Of a stretch of DNA of 15,873 nucleotides, positions 1 through 7,983 are shown piece after piece. The translations under genes and the position numbers were made by a program. The first letter of the stretch is position 1. Every line of letters begins with the position of its first letter. The notes below the pieces were generated by a model that searched no databases, had not been told where the DNA came from, and was given only the letters and a program-made list of their open reading frames with translations. Source of the DNA: Deltaproteobacteria bacterium (GTDB taxonomy: Bacteria > Desulfobacterota > Desulfobacteria > Desulfobacterales > ETH-SRB1); NCBI GenBank assembly GCA_019314185.1, contig JAFCZU010000027.1, forward strand, positions 1 through 15,873, given 5' to 3'.

Positions 1-430
1 CAACTACCGCTTTATCTTCCGCAGCCTTTTTCTTTGCCGCAGGAGCCTTTTTTGCTTTCTTCTCTTTACTCTTTTCGGTAGTTATAAGCTCAATCATTGA
101 AATCGAAGCAGCATCTCCGGGACGCCTTCCTATCTTGATAATCCTTGTATAGCCTCCGGAAACAGATCCAAAACGCTCAGCAGCTTCATCAAACAGTTTG
201 TGCACAACAGCCTTTTCTCTGACTATTGAAAGCGCCTGGCGCCTGGCATGTAAATCGCCACGTTTGGCTAAAGTAATTAAATGATCGGCCCAACGCCTCA
301 ACCCTTTCGCTTTGGTGTCTGTAGTACGTATACGCTTGTGTTTAAACAGTGAGGTAACCATGTTTCTAAACATGGCTTCCCTGTGACTGCTGGTTCTATT
401 TAATTTTAAACCTGCTTTTTGATGTCTCAT
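1..430 (-). CDS. rplQ: 50S ribosomal protein L17, 3' end cut by window
   Basis: L17 is a 50S protein near the tunnel exit. The frame starts at ATG 430 with [20 protein letters not shown]. It has the conserved [22 protein letters not shown] region and [20 protein letters not shown] (residues about 92-111), and is still open after 143 codons at the left edge. The common core ends near residue 117; the remainder is Lys/Ala-rich ([20 protein letters not shown]), a low-complexity basic tail also seen in deltaproteobacterial L17. AAGGAG lies about 14 bases upstream. It is the last gene of the alpha group. Confidence 0.96.
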   Translation of the reverse strand, partial: MRHQKAGLKLNRTSSHREAMFRNMVTSLFKHKRIRTTDTKAKGLRRWADHLITLAKRGDLHARRQALSIVREKAVVHKLFDEAAERFGSVSGGYTRIIKIGRRPGDAASISMIELITTEKSKEKKAKKAPAAKKKAAEDKAVV

Positions 431-438
431 AGAATCGT

Positions 439-1458
439 TTACTCTCCTTCTTCTACATCATCCTCAAGGAACTTAAACCCTTCAAGCTTCATCCCAAGAG
501 AAAGACCCATATCATTTAATACTTCCTTTATTTCATTTAAAGACTTTCTTCCAAAGTTTTTGGTTTTCAACATCTCTGCTTCTGTCTTATTTACCAATTG
601 ATAAATCTTAATTATATTTGCGTTCTTAAGACAATTAGCGCTACGAACAGAAAGCTCAAGCTCTTCAACACTTCTGTAAAGATTTTCGTTAAACTGACTC
701 TTCTGCTGTTCATCAACCTGTTTAGCCGGTTCCGGTTCAAGCTCTTCATCAAAACTTATAAAAGCATTCGTTTGCTCTTTTAATATCTTGGCGGAATATG
801 CAACAGCATCTTCCGGAAGAATAGTTCCATCAGTCCAGACTTCCAAAGTAAGCTTGTCGTAATCGGTCTTCTGACCAACACGGGCATTTCCGACCACATA
901 ATTTACACGTTTAATCGGTGAAAAAACTGCATCTACAGATATTGTTCCGAGAGGAGCATCTTTATCCTTATTTGATTCGGACAGTAAATACCCTTTTCCT
1001 ATCTTAACAGTCATTATCATTTTCAACTCAGCATCATCCGACAACGTAGCAATATGCAAATCCGGATTTAGAGCTTCACATTTTCCGTCATCGCTGATTA
1101 TATCACCGGCAGTGATTTTGCCAGCCCCTTTTGCATCAATACGCACTGTCCTCGACTGAGTATCAAAAAGCTTAAAACGTGCCTCTTTCAGATTAAGAAT
1201 GATTTCAGAAACATCTTCAAGCACACCCTCTATAACGCTGAATTCATGCATAACAGCATCGAACTTAACTGATACTATTGCCGCTCCGTATAGAGAAGAC
1301 AGTATAACACGTCTTAATGCATTGCCTATTGTTATCCCAAATCCTCTTTCAAGAGGTTCACAAACGAACTTGCCATATGAGTTCGTACCTGTTACCTGAA
1401 CCTTTTCCGGCTTTATCATTTCCCGCCAGTTAATATACATAAGTTCATTTGATGACAT
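439..1458 (-). CDS. rpoA: DNA-directed RNA polymerase subunit alpha
   Basis: Alpha dimerises to nucleate RNA polymerase and binds UP elements and activators through its C-terminal domain. The 339-residue product is full length. The N-terminal assembly domain has [21 protein letters not shown] (conserved GFG-T-GNALRRVLLSS block) around residues 36-56. An acidic/Gln-rich linker lies near residues 240-256. The C-terminal domain has [14 protein letters not shown], with Arg272 matching the DNA-contacting E. coli Arg265, and [18 protein letters not shown] lies seven bases before the ATG. rplQ follows after eight bases. Confidence 0.98.
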   Translation of the reverse strand: MSSNELMYINWREMIKPEKVQVTGTNSYGKFVCEPLERGFGITIGNALRRVILSSLYGAAIVSVKFDAVMHEFSVIEGVLEDVSEIILNLKEARFKLFDTQSRTVRIDAKGAGKITAGDIISDDGKCEALNPDLHIATLSDDAELKMIMTVKIGKGYLLSESNKDKDAPLGTISVDAVFSPIKRVNYVVGNARVGQKTDYDKLTLEVWTDGTILPEDAVAYSAKILKEQTNAFISFDEELEPEPAKQVDEQQKSQFNENLYRSVEELELSVRSANCLKNANIIKIYQLVNKTEAEMLKTKNFGRKSLNEIKEVLNDMGLSLGMKLEGFKFLEDDVEEGE

Positions 1459-1526
1459 TTTTTATCTCCAGATTTTATTGGGTAAAAGTCTAAGTAGAAT
1501 ATCTGATTATTGGAATACTGGGATTT

Positions 1527-1546
1527 TGTCTGTCAGTCAGCAGACA
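1527..1546 (-). promoter_or_regulatory. Second hairpin in the rpsD-rpoA gap
   Basis: In the transcribed direction UGUCUG and CAGACA form a 6-bp stem with an eight-base loop CUGACUGA that can itself pair partly. It lies 69-88 bases before the rpoA ATG. It resembles dispersed intergenic palindromes in other genomes. Function is unknown. Confidence 0.4.
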
Positions 1547-1577
1547 GGCAATAATAACAATAAGTTTTACCCCGTTT

Positions 1578-1602
1578 AAAAGCCCCGCTATTTATGGCGG
1601 GG
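1578..1602 (-). terminator. Weak terminator-like hairpin between rpsD and rpoA
   Basis: In the transcribed direction CCCCGC and GCGGGG pair perfectly around an eight-base loop, and CUUUU follows. The stem is GC-rich in very AT-rich surroundings, but the U-run is only four. It may partly terminate or attenuate transcription between the r-protein genes and rpoA, or protect mRNA ends. rpoA and rplQ must still be expressed, so full termination is unlikely unless a promoter lies after it. Confidence 0.4.
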
Positions 1603-1672
1603 ATGAAATAAATAAAGATTTAATTCCTTTTAAAAAAAGCGGAGTATAAACACCTGTGCTTTCTAACGGAGC

Positions 1673-2302
1673 TTACTTAGAATAAAGTTCAACTATAAGC
1701 TGCTCCTGAATAGGCGTCGTAATATCTTCTCGAACCGGAAAGTTTTTTACTATTCCTTTGAACTTCTCTTTTTCCAGATCAATCCATTGCGGAATCCCTC
1801 TTCTCACAACAGCGCCCAGCGAATCATCTATCACCTGCATTTTACGACTTTTTTCCCTGACCTCAACAACATCGCCAATCTTTAACCTATATGACGGTAT
1901 ATTAACCTTCTTCCCATTTACAAGAAAATGATTGTGTTTTACAAGCTGACGTCCCTGTGAACGTGAATTAACGAAACCAAGACGATAAACAACATTATCG
2001 AGCCGGCGTTCAAGCAATACAAGAAGGTTTATTCCTGTTATCCCTTTTTGATGTTCCGCCCTTTCAAAAAACAGATAAAACTGTTTTTCAGAAAGACCAT
2101 ACATACGTTTAACCCTTTGTTTTTCACGGAGCTGAATACCGTAATCAGAACTTTTTCTTCCACGACGCTGACCATGCTGACCAGGCGGATAACCACGTCG
2201 ATCAAAAGCACACTTATCAGAATAACAACGGTCTCCTTTAAGAAACAGTTTTAAATTTTCACGCCGGCATAACCGACAAACAGAACCTGTGTATCGTGAC
2301 AA
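1673..2302 (-). CDS. rpsD: 30S ribosomal protein S4, zinc form (TTG start)
   Basis: S4 nucleates 16S 5'-domain assembly, lines the mRNA entry pore and, in several bacteria, represses the alpha operon. From the TTG the product is 209 residues, the usual length, starting [15 protein letters not shown]. Cys9, Cys12, Cys26 and Cys31 (C-x2-C-x13-C-x4-C) make it the zinc-binding C+ form. The S4 RNA-binding domain is clear with [20 protein letters not shown] and [20 protein letters not shown]. An ATG 16 codons upstream would add a tail that merely translates the end of rpsK and the ribosome binding site. A 214 bp gap follows before rpoA. Confidence 0.97.
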   Translation of the reverse strand: MSRYTGSVCRLCRRENLKLFLKGDRCYSDKCAFDRRGYPPGQHGQRRGRKSSDYGIQLREKQRVKRMYGLSEKQFYLFFERAEHQKGITGINLLVLLERRLDNVVYRLGFVNSRSQGRQLVKHNHFLVNGKKVNIPSYRLKIGDVVEVREKSRKMQVIDDSLGAVVRRGIPQWIDLEKEKFKGIVKNFPVREDITTPIQEQLIVELYSK

Positions 2303-2306
2303 TTTT

Positions 2307-2313
2307 CCTCCTT
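2307..2313 (-). promoter_or_regulatory. Strong ribosome binding site of TTG-start rpsD
   Basis: AAGGAGG lies four bases before TTG at 2302, just after the rpsK TAG. It is internal to the longer frame from the ATG at 2350, which would overlap rpsK by 35 bases, so it decides for the TTG. Confidence 0.8.
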
Positions 2314-2315
2314 TT

Positions 2316-2702
2316 CTATACCCTGCGTCTTTTTGGCGGCCGGCATCCATTATGCGGAATTGGAGTTACATCCTTGATCACCATAATATTAAAACCTGCA
2401 GCCTGCAACGAGCGAAGCGCCGACTCTCTGCCAGCTCCGGGCCCCTTAACATACACTTCGACATTTTTCATACCCTGTGTCATTGCCTTTTTTGCGGCAT
2501 CTTCTGCTGCAATCTGAGCGGCAAAGGGAGTACTCTTTCTGGAACCCTTAAATCCCTGGACACCGGAACTTGACCACGCAATAACATTGCCGGCCTGATC
2601 AGTTATAGTAATTATTGTATTGTTAAAAGTAGATTGGATATGTACTACTCCGTTTGGTATATTCCTTTTTTCTCTCTTTTTGGTACGGGTTTTCTTTGCC
2701 AT
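2316..2702 (-). CDS. rpsK: 30S ribosomal protein S11
   Basis: S11 forms the 30S platform next to the E-site mRNA. The 128-residue product is family length. It has the typical [19 protein letters not shown] at residues about 17-35, [20 protein letters not shown], and the C-terminal [17 protein letters not shown], which is almost invariant. AGGAA lies eight bases before the ATG. rpsD starts 13 bases after the TAG stop if the TTG start is used. Confidence 0.98.
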   Translation of the reverse strand: MAKKTRTKKREKRNIPNGVVHIQSTFNNTIITITDQAGNVIAWSSSGVQGFKGSRKSTPFAAQIAAEDAAKKAMTQGMKNVEVYVKGPGAGRESALRSLQAAGFNIMVIKDVTPIPHNGCRPPKRRRV

Positions 2703-2753
2703 GAATAAAATTCCTATTTCCTGTGATATTGCAACAAATACTTACAGATGATG

Positions 2754-2768
2754 AATTAGTGACTAATT
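2754..2768. repeat. Palindrome over the rpsM stop
   Basis: AATTAGT, one base, then ACTAATT form a perfect dyad that includes part of the rpsM TAA. The one-base centre means an RNA hairpin would have at most five pairs. It may be chance in AT-rich DNA. Confidence 0.25.
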
Positions 2769-3150
2769 ATTTCTTTAAAACTGCACCTCTCTTCTTAACC
2801 GCCGATCTTCTCGGTCCTTTTCGTGTACGCGCATTTGTGCTTGTTCTCTGTCCTCGCACCGGAAGCGATTTTCGATGGCGAAGGCCCCGATATGCTCCAA
2901 GATCCATCAATCTCTTGATGTTCATTGAAACTACTGTACGAAGTTCACCTTCAACCTTGAGTTCACTGTCAATAATTTTGCGGATGTTGTTTATCTCAGA
3001 CTCTGTCAGCACATCTGTTTTGGTGCTGGGATCAATGTTGAGCTTTGAAAGTATCCGGTTTGATGTGGTTCTGCCAATACCATAAATATACGTCAACCCA
3101 ATCTCAACCCGCTTATTTTTAGGCAAATCTACGCCTGCAATTCGTGCCAA
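2767..3150 (-). CDS. rpsM: 30S ribosomal protein S13 (TTG start)
   Basis: S13 lies in the head of the 30S subunit, contacts P-site tRNA through its tail, and forms bridges B1a/b to L5. The 127-residue product begins [19 protein letters not shown] and has the [14 protein letters not shown] helix-two-turn-helix segment. The rRNA-binding [25 protein letters not shown] block is broken over residues about 93-115. The C-terminal tail is strongly basic. The start codon is TTG under AGGAGG. A perfect 7-base palindrome (2754-2768) spans its stop codon. Confidence 0.97.
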   Translation of the reverse strand: MARIAGVDLPKNKRVEIGLTYIYGIGRTTSNRILSKLNIDPSTKTDVLTESEINNIRKIIDSELKVEGELRTVVSMNIKRLMDLGAYRGLRHRKSLPVRGQRTSTNARTRKGPRRSAVKKRGAVLKK

Positions 3151-3157
3151 AACAAAC

Positions 3158-3163
3158 CCTCCT
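3158..3163 (-). promoter_or_regulatory. Strong ribosome binding site of TTG-start rpsM
   Basis: AGGAGG lies seven bases before TTG at 3150, immediately after the rpmJ stop. No ATG is present at the conserved N-terminus. Confidence 0.8.
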
Positions 3164-3277
3164 CTATCCTTGCCTCTGTTTATGCCGCTTGTTTTCGCAA
3201 ATAACTCTTACGATACCTTTTCTACGTATTATTTTACACTTGTTGCACATTTTTTTTACAGATGCTCTTACTTTCAT
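3164..3277 (-). CDS. rpmJ: 50S ribosomal protein L36, zinc form
   Basis: L36 is the smallest 50S protein and stabilises rRNA around the L11/factor-binding region. The 37-codon frame reads [20 protein letters not shown] and continues through [17 protein letters not shown] to a TAG. The zinc ligands Cys11, Cys14, Cys27 and His32 are all present, so it is the C+ form. AGGGAG lies six bases before the ATG. The gene is 13 bases ahead of rpsM, and its last codons contain part of the rpsM ribosome binding site region. Confidence 0.97.
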   Translation of the reverse strand: MKVRASVKKMCNKCKIIRRKGIVRVICENKRHKQRQG

Positions 3278-3289
3278 AAAAAACTCCCT

Positions 3290-3317
3290 TATCAATTAAC
3301 AATTATCAATTAACATT
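3290..3317 (-). repeat. Perfect-phase heptamer array before rpmJ
   Basis: In the transcribed direction four contiguous 7-base units read AATGTTA, ATTGATA, ATTGTTA, ATTGATA, with consensus ATTGWTA. Equivalently it is a 14-base unit repeated twice with one mismatch. It fills half of the 52 bp infA-rpmJ gap and ends just before the rpmJ ribosome binding site AAGGGAG. Confidence 0.7.
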
Positions 3318-3329
3318 GACTATTGCTTT

Positions 3330-3548
3330 CTATTTCGATCTGTATGTAATCCTACCGCGTGAGAGATCATAGGGTGACAGTTCAACTGTAACCGTGTCTC
3401 CCGGCAGTATTTTAATAAAATGCATGCGCATCTTACCAGAAATATGGGCAAGCACCTGGTGCTTATTTTCCAATTCGACTTTAAACATCGCATTAGGCAA
3501 CGTCTCAAGCACCTTCCCCTCTACTTTTATTGCCTCTTCCTTTGGCAT
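3330..3548 (-). CDS. infA: Translation initiation factor IF-1
   Basis: IF-1 is a single OB-fold protein that occupies the 30S A site during initiation and supports IF-2 and IF-3. The 72-residue product has exactly the common length. It shows the core [20 protein letters not shown], then [33 protein letters not shown] with the conserved [21 protein letters not shown] pattern. Its Shine-Dalgarno AAGGA lies in the last codons of map. Another frame of 62 codons over the same DNA is a shadow. Confidence 0.98.
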   Translation of the reverse strand: MPKEEAIKVEGKVLETLPNAMFKVELENKHQVLAHISGKMRMHFIKILPGDTVTVELSPYDLSRGRITYRSK

Positions 3549-3551
3549 ATT

Positions 3552-4307
3552 TTAATCCTTATCGATTTTACTTAATATAACCGGACCGTTTTCAGTTATT
3601 GCAATTGTATGCTCAAAATGAGCGGACAAACAACCATCCATTGTTACAGTTGTCCACCCATCATCGAGTACTTTTACATCATATCCTTTCTCATTCACCA
3701 TAGGTTCTATTGCCAAAGTCATACCCGGTTTTAAGCGAACCCCGTTACCTGGTTTTCCAAAATTAGGTATTTGAGGCTCTTCATGTAAATTGTTGCCAAT
3801 GCCATGACCAACGAATTTACGAACAACAGAAAAACCGGCAGCTTCCACATACAATTGAATTGCATGCGAAATATCTGAAAGCCGACCGTTGGGAACTGCC
3901 TTTTCAATCCCTTTGAATAAAGCCTCTTGTGTTACTCTCGACAACCGCTCAGCGACCTCTGATATCCCCCCAACAGCCACTGTAATAGCTGAATCACCGT
4001 AATATCCTTCCTTGAGAATCCCAAAATCCAAGCTTAATATATCCCCTTCAATAAGAGGCTTTTTAGAAGGAAATCCATGTACAACCACATTGTTTGGCGA
4101 AGCACATAATGCATACGGAAAACCACTGTATCCTTTGAAAGCCGGAACTACTCCTTTTTCTCTGGCCAATTTTTCCGAAAGATCATTTAAATAAAGAGTG
4201 TTTATTCCAGGCCTAACCTCTGATTTAAGTATAGCAAGTATTTCAGCAACAATTTGATTGCTTTTTCGTATCTTTTCAATTTCCTGTAACGATTTTAAAA
4301 TCACCAT
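3552..4307 (-). CDS. map: Methionine aminopeptidase, type I
   Basis: Map removes the initiator Met from nascent chains at the tunnel exit when the second residue is small. The 251-residue product is the short type I form without an N-terminal zinc extension. The five metal ligands are all present: Asp94, Asp105, His168, Glu201 and Glu232. The substrate-site histidines His77 and His175 are present too. Motifs SLDFGI, YYGDSA, VGHGIG, LHEEPQIPNFG and AIEPM are easily seen. The ATG lies one base after the secY stop, with AAGGGG upstream. infA follows after three bases. Confidence 0.98.
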   Translation of the reverse strand: MVILKSLQEIEKIRKSNQIVAEILAILKSEVRPGINTLYLNDLSEKLAREKGVVPAFKGYSGFPYALCASPNNVVVHGFPSKKPLIEGDILSLDFGILKEGYYGDSAITVAVGGISEVAERLSRVTQEALFKGIEKAVPNGRLSDISHAIQLYVEAAGFSVVRKFVGHGIGNNLHEEPQIPNFGKPGNGVRLKPGMTLAIEPMVNEKGYDVKVLDDGWTTVTMDGCLSAHFEHTIAITENGPVILSKIDKD

Positions 4308-4308
4308 G

Positions 4309-5625
4309 TTAGAATCGCCCCTTTACTTTTGCCCCGCCTTTTTTTAAAAAACCTTCGTAATGACGAGTCAGCATATGAGATTCTATTTGTGAAATAGTAT
4401 CAATAGCAACTCCAACGACTATGAGAAGAGCTGTGCCTCCAAAATAAAAAGGAACATTAAACTTTGATATCAAAATTGATGGAAGTACACACACAGCGGA
4501 AACATATATCGCACCACCAAGAGTAATACGTGTTAAAACCTTATCAATATAATCTGCTGTTCGTTTACCTGGACGGATACCGGGGATATAACCCCCGCTT
4601 TTTTTCATATTGTCCGCTACATCAACGGGATTAAATGTAACAGCAGTATAAAAATAACAGAAAAAGAAGATAAAACCCACAAACAACATTTCATATACAA
4701 AGTTGCCAGGCCTCATTGAAGAAGCAATACTCTGCATCCATGAAACGGTAATAAAACTGGCTATTGTTGCAGGAAACATAATAATTGATGAAGCAAAAAT
4801 AGGAGGAATAACACCTGAAGTATTAATTTTCAGAGGAAGATGTGTACTCTGCCCTCCATACATCTTACGGCCGACCACCCTTTTAGCATATTGTACAGGT
4901 ATCCGACGCTGTCCCTGCTCAACGAATATAATAAAACCAACAACAGCTACCATAAGAACGGCGAGTATTAATATGACAAATATTCCCATCTCTCCTGTGG
5001 TAAGAAGACGGAATGAATTGCCTATTGCGCTCGGTATATTGGCTACAATGCCAGCAAATATTATAAGAGAAATACCATTGCCGATACCACGCTCAGTAAT
5101 CTGCTCTCCCAGCCACATAATAAAAGCAGTACCAGCAGTTAGAGTTATTACCGTTATAAGCTTGAATCCCCATCCTGGATGTATTACTATCGGAGCACCA
5201 CCCGGTGAAGTCATGCTTTCAAGACCGACACTTATGCCAAACCCTTGGATAATACTTAATACTACAGTGCCATATCGGGTATATTGTGTAATTTTTTTAC
5301 GTCCCTGTTCGCCTTCCTTTTTTAAACGTTCAAGATGCGGTATTGCTACGGTCAAAAGCTGCAGTATAATGGACGCGCTGATATAAGGCATTATTCCAAG
5401 AGCAAAAACTGACAGTCTCTGAAGAGCGCCACCTGAAAACATATTAAAAATCCCAAATATGGTGCCTTCCATTCTTGCAAAAAATGAAGCAAGTGCAATA
5501 CCATCTATACCAGGTGTTGGTATATGCACTCCAACTCGATACACAATAAGAAGAGCTAATGTGTATATAATCCTTTTCTTCAGTTCTGGTATTTTGAAGA
5601 CATTCTGGAACCCACCACCAGCCAT
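4309..5625 (-). CDS. secY: Preprotein translocase channel subunit SecY
   Basis: SecY is the inner-membrane pore through which SecA or the ribosome drives secretory and membrane proteins. The 438-residue product has the full ten-helix length. TM1 is near residues 18-37 (ending in VHIPTPGID), followed by the plug region. The signature GGALQRLSVFALGIMPYISA is near residue 65-84, and GEQITERGIGNGISLIIFAG lies around residues 168-187. The cytoplasmic loop with QGQRRIPVQYAKR and the large C-terminal loop GYIPGIRPGKRTADYID are both present; these contact SecA and ribosome. Only one base separates its stop from map, with no adk between. Confidence 0.98.
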   Translation of the reverse strand: MAGGGFQNVFKIPELKKRIIYTLALLIVYRVGVHIPTPGIDGIALASFFARMEGTIFGIFNMFSGGALQRLSVFALGIMPYISASIILQLLTVAIPHLERLKKEGEQGRKKITQYTRYGTVVLSIIQGFGISVGLESMTSPGGAPIVIHPGWGFKLITVITLTAGTAFIMWLGEQITERGIGNGISLIIFAGIVANIPSAIGNSFRLLTTGEMGIFVILILAVLMVAVVGFIIFVEQGQRRIPVQYAKRVVGRKMYGGQSTHLPLKINTSGVIPPIFASSIIMFPATIASFITVSWMQSIASSMRPGNFVYEMLFVGFIFFFCYFYTAVTFNPVDVADNMKKSGGYIPGIRPGKRTADYIDKVLTRITLGGAIYVSAVCVLPSILISKFNVPFYFGGTALLIVVGVAIDTISQIESHMLTRHYEGFLKKGGAKVKGRF

Positions 5626-5627
5626 TA

Positions 5628-6068
5628 TTATAAGACCTCTATATTTCCACCAGCGACTTCGATCTTTTCCCTGGCGCTTTTACTTATTCTATCAATCTTA
5701 ATCGTAAGCGGATATTTGATATCACCCTGACCAAGAAGTTTTATAGCATCATTTTTACCTTTGACGAGTCCATTACGAATAAGCGCCGCCTCATCCACCA
5801 GAGTATTGGGTTCAAATTTTGACAAATCATGTATATTTATTGTTGCTATATTTTTGCTAAAAATATTTGCAAAACCACGTTTAGGCAAACGGCGGTGAAT
5901 AGGCATTTGACCACCTTCAAACCCCGGTCTTACACCACCACCCGAACGACTATTCTGCCCTTTTGTTCCTCTTCCAGCTGTCTTGCCTCTTCCCGACCCG
6001 GGACCACGTCCTAAACGTCTCCGGAGCTTTCGCGAACCCTTTGGCGATGATAATTCATTCAGCAGCAT
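5628..6068 (-). CDS. rplO: 50S ribosomal protein L15
   Basis: L15 is a late-binding 50S protein with an extended glycine- and arginine-rich N-terminus that winds among rRNA helices. The 146-residue product starts [14 protein letters not shown]. It has the hallmark [20 protein letters not shown], then [18 protein letters not shown], and ends in the globular VEVAGG-type domain ([12 protein letters not shown]). The start is fixed by GAGGAG six bases upstream, giving a 14-base overlap with rpmD. secY follows after two bases. Confidence 0.98.
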   Translation of the reverse strand: MLLNELSSPKGSRKLRRRLGRGPGSGRGKTAGRGTKGQNSRSGGGVRPGFEGGQMPIHRRLPKRGFANIFSKNIATINIHDLSKFEPNTLVDEAALIRNGLVKGKNDAIKLLGQGDIKYPLTIKIDRISKSAREKIEVAGGNIEVL

Positions 6069-6252
6069 CGATCTTCTCCTCAGCCTTCACCAGATGTAAT
6101 ACCTTGTTAATCATTCCCCGAACAGAAGGTATATTTTTAAGTTCAACCGTTTTGTTGAGCCTTGTAAGCCCCATACCCAATAATACCCTGCGGTGTTTTT
6201 CCGGTCTTCCAATCATACTTTTAATTAAAGTTACTTTCAGTAATCCGGCCAT
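6055..6252 (-). CDS. rpmD: 50S ribosomal protein L30
   Basis: L30 is a small 23S rRNA-binding protein of the 50S subunit. The 65-residue product has the usual core [19 protein letters not shown] (start) and [10 protein letters not shown], here [15 protein letters not shown], then [14 protein letters not shown]. It carries a short acidic tail (EEKIDAAE). The last 14 bases overlap the start of rplO in another frame, and the rplO ribosome binding site GAGGAG is inside the rpmD coding sequence, so translation of the two is linked. Confidence 0.97.
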   Translation of the reverse strand: MAGLLKVTLIKSMIGRPEKHRRVLLGMGLTRLNKTVELKNIPSVRGMINKVLHLVKAEEKIDAAE

Positions 6253-6309
6253 TTATCATCCCTTTTTCATATATTTATATAAACTTTCAAATAATTCATT
6301 TCACAAAAA

Positions 6310-6391
6310 TAGAGAGGAGTCTCTAATAAGACGTACAAGTTAGCACATCATCAAAAAGTCCGACAGATAACACAGTGAAATTATTTATCTG
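6310..6391. repeat. Two small hairpins in the rpsE-rpmD gap
   Basis: The first pairs CAGATAA (6364-6370) with TTATCTG (6385-6391) around 14 bases; on the minus strand its stem begins five bases after the rpsE stop. The second pairs TAGAGA (6310-6315) with TCTCTA (6320-6325) around a four-base loop. Neither is followed by a U-run in the transcribed direction. They may affect mRNA stability; chance is not excluded in such AT-rich DNA. Confidence 0.35.
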
Positions 6392-6396
6392 AAAGT

Positions 6397-6891
6397 CTAT
6401 AGATCTTCAACACGAATGCCCCGTCTCGCTGCCACCTGCTCACGGCTCTGAAGTTGTTGAAGCCCGGCAATAGTTGCTTTGACCAAATTGTGAGGATTAT
6501 GCGATCCCAAACACTTTGTAAGAATATTCTGAACTCCGACTGCCTCAAGCACAGCTCTTACAGCACCGCCCGCAATAACACCTGTGCCTTTGCTTGCAGG
6601 CTTTAATAGAACCCGTCCCGCTCCAAATCGTCCTATGGTTTGATACGGTATTGTCCTGTCAACCAATGGAATTCTAATCATATTCTTTTTAGCTTTTTCA
6701 ACACCTTTGCTGATAGCTCCAGGCACTTCTCCTGCTTTTCCTAAGCCAAAACCAACACTACCTTCTCCATCGCCAACTACAACTATAGCGCTAAAACTGA
6801 ATCTGCGGCCACCTTTAACAACTTTTGCCACCCGGTTAATATGAACCACCTTGTCTATCAACTGGTTTTCGCCCGTTTCCTGTTTATACAA
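6397..6891 (-). CDS. rpsE: 30S ribosomal protein S5 (TTG start)
   Basis: S5 lies at the mRNA entry site beside S4 and S3; its mutations alter decoding fidelity (ram) and spectinomycin sensitivity. The 164-residue product has the dsRBD-like N-domain with [20 protein letters not shown] at residues about 11-30. [27 protein letters not shown] follows, covering the conserved glycine-rich loop. The C-domain ends with the family's [19 protein letters not shown]. Translation starts at TTG under a perfect AAGGAGG. A 144 bp gap separates it from rpmD. Confidence 0.97.
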   Translation of the reverse strand: MYKQETGENQLIDKVVHINRVAKVVKGGRRFSFSAIVVVGDGEGSVGFGLGKAGEVPGAISKGVEKAKKNMIRIPLVDRTIPYQTIGRFGAGRVLLKPASKGTGVIAGGAVRAVLEAVGVQNILTKCLGSHNPHNLVKATIAGLQQLQSREQVAARRGIRVEDL

Positions 6892-6898
6892 AAAACCG

Positions 6899-6905
6899 CC
6901 TCCTT
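6899..6905 (-). promoter_or_regulatory. Strong ribosome binding site of TTG-start rpsE
   Basis: AAGGAGG lies seven bases before TTG at 6891. A second TTG ten codons inside the gene has no purine-rich site ahead of it. Confidence 0.75.
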
Positions 6906-6922
6906 CTTAAAATAATGATTGG

Positions 6923-7318
6923 CTAAAAAACCAAACCGGCTTTACGCGCTCCATCAGAAACAGCTTTGACACGGCCGTGATATAAAAAACCGTTTCTGTC
7001 AAACACTACCTGCTTCACACCTTTCTCAGCAGCACGTTCGGCCACAAGTTTTCCAATATAGACTGCAGCTATAATCTTGCCTTTATTTAAATCTAAAGAA
7101 TTGTTTAAAGTCTGTGCAAAATTCTCTTTCACATCCTTTTCTACTGTTGATGCCGCAGCAATTGTGCGCCCACACGTATCATCGATCACCTGTGCATAAA
7201 TATGCTTTGCGCTTCTAAAAACACTCAGTCTTGGCCTCTGCGTTGTGCCGACCAAAGTCTTTCTGATCGTTTTTTTTCTTTTTATACGTGCCTTAGACTT
7301 AAAAGCTAATGAACCCAT
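6923..7318 (-). CDS. rplR: 50S ribosomal protein L18
   Basis: L18 carries 5S rRNA into the central protuberance with L5. The product is 131 residues, about ten longer than many homologues, mostly through an insertion near [19 protein letters not shown] in the middle. The N-terminal basic arm ([16 protein letters not shown]) and the core [19 protein letters not shown] are typical, as is the C-terminal [25 protein letters not shown] (conserved FDR-G--YHGRVKA-ADGAR-AGL). GAAGGA is placed about nine bases before the ATG. rpsE follows after 31 bp. Confidence 0.97.
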   Translation of the reverse strand: MGSLAFKSKARIKRKKTIRKTLVGTTQRPRLSVFRSAKHIYAQVIDDTCGRTIAAASTVEKDVKENFAQTLNNSLDLNKGKIIAAVYIGKLVAERAAEKGVKQVVFDRNGFLYHGRVKAVSDGARKAGLVF

Positions 7319-7373
7319 ATTCTATTTCCTTCAAAAATGACAACTTATTAACAACCAAGACTTCATCGTTTAT

Positions 7374-7916
7374 CTATTTAGTTCCAGTCTTTCCTGCTTT
7401 CCTCTGAATGCGTTCCTCTGCGTATTTTATTCCTTTGCCCTTATAAGGCTCTGGAGGTCTTAGACGCCTGATTGACGCAGACACCATCCCCAACTTCTCT
7501 TTATCAATTCCGGAAAGTTTTATAATGTTATTTTTTTCAATAATCGCTGAAATACCATCCGGAAGATCAAAATTGACAGGATGCGAATATCCAAGATTGA
7601 ATACTATTGTATTCCCCTTAAGAGCAGCACGATAACCAATACCGTTTATTTGCAGAACGCGTTCAAACCCACTCGTCACTCCGGTAACCATGTTGGCTAC
7701 AAGACTACGTGTCAGACCTTGCAAAGAATCGCCTTTTCTATCATCATTATTAATAATTATTATGCTAATAAACCCATCTGCCATTTTCAGATCAACAGAA
7801 GGATGTATAGATCTTACAAGTGTACCCTTTTCACCATGTACGGCAATCACCTTGTCTTTATATAATATTTTAATTTTATCAGATATTGGAATCGGTTTTT
7901 TACCTACTCGAGACAT
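7374..7916 (-). CDS. rplF: 50S ribosomal protein L6
   Basis: L6 lies near the factor-binding stalk base and arose as a tandem duplication of one fold. The 180-residue product shows SRVGKKPIPI at the start. The conserved QINGIGYRAALKGN is at about residues 88-101 and the C-terminal signature RRLRPPEPYKGKGIKY at about 150-165. GGGGGAG lies seven bases before the ATG. rplR follows after 55 bp. Confidence 0.98.
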   Translation of the reverse strand: MSRVGKKPIPISDKIKILYKDKVIAVHGEKGTLVRSIHPSVDLKMADGFISIIIINNDDRKGDSLQGLTRSLVANMVTGVTSGFERVLQINGIGYRAALKGNTIVFNLGYSHPVNFDLPDGISAIIEKNNIIKLSGIDKEKLGMVSASIRRLRPPEPYKGKGIKYAEERIQRKAGKTGTK

Positions 7917-7936
7917 TAAAACACTCCCCCTTTTGC

Positions 7937-7950
7937 AACCTACAAGCTAC
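7937..7950 (-). repeat. Tandem heptamer pair before rplF
   Basis: In the transcribed direction GTAGCTT is followed at once by GTAGGTT, two 7-base units differing at one position, in the 67 bp rpsH-rplF gap. On its own this could be chance; it matters because other gaps in the cluster show the same period with other words. Confidence 0.35.
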
Positions 7951-7983
7951 GTTAAAAGAAATATAATCCGTAATTCACAAGAA

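Noticed and set aside
1505..1560. Internal promoter for rpoA (TTGCCT-17-CAAAAT on the minus strand)
   Set aside because: Each box matches the consensus at only four of six positions, which is expected often in AT-rich DNA; mentioned only as a test target.
3158..3330. E. coli-like S4 pseudoknot operator ahead of rpsM
   Set aside because: The rpmJ-rpsM spacer is only 13 bases, too short for that leader, and no similar structure is visible.
3320..3508. Minus-strand 62-codon frame overlapping infA
   Set aside because: It is an alternative frame of the unambiguous IF-1 gene, with an implausible Cys/Arg-rich composition.
4703..5386. Plus-strand open frame of 227 codons inside secY
   Set aside because: It is wholly antisense to a clearly real secY, has no recognisable family features and no coding context on the plus strand.
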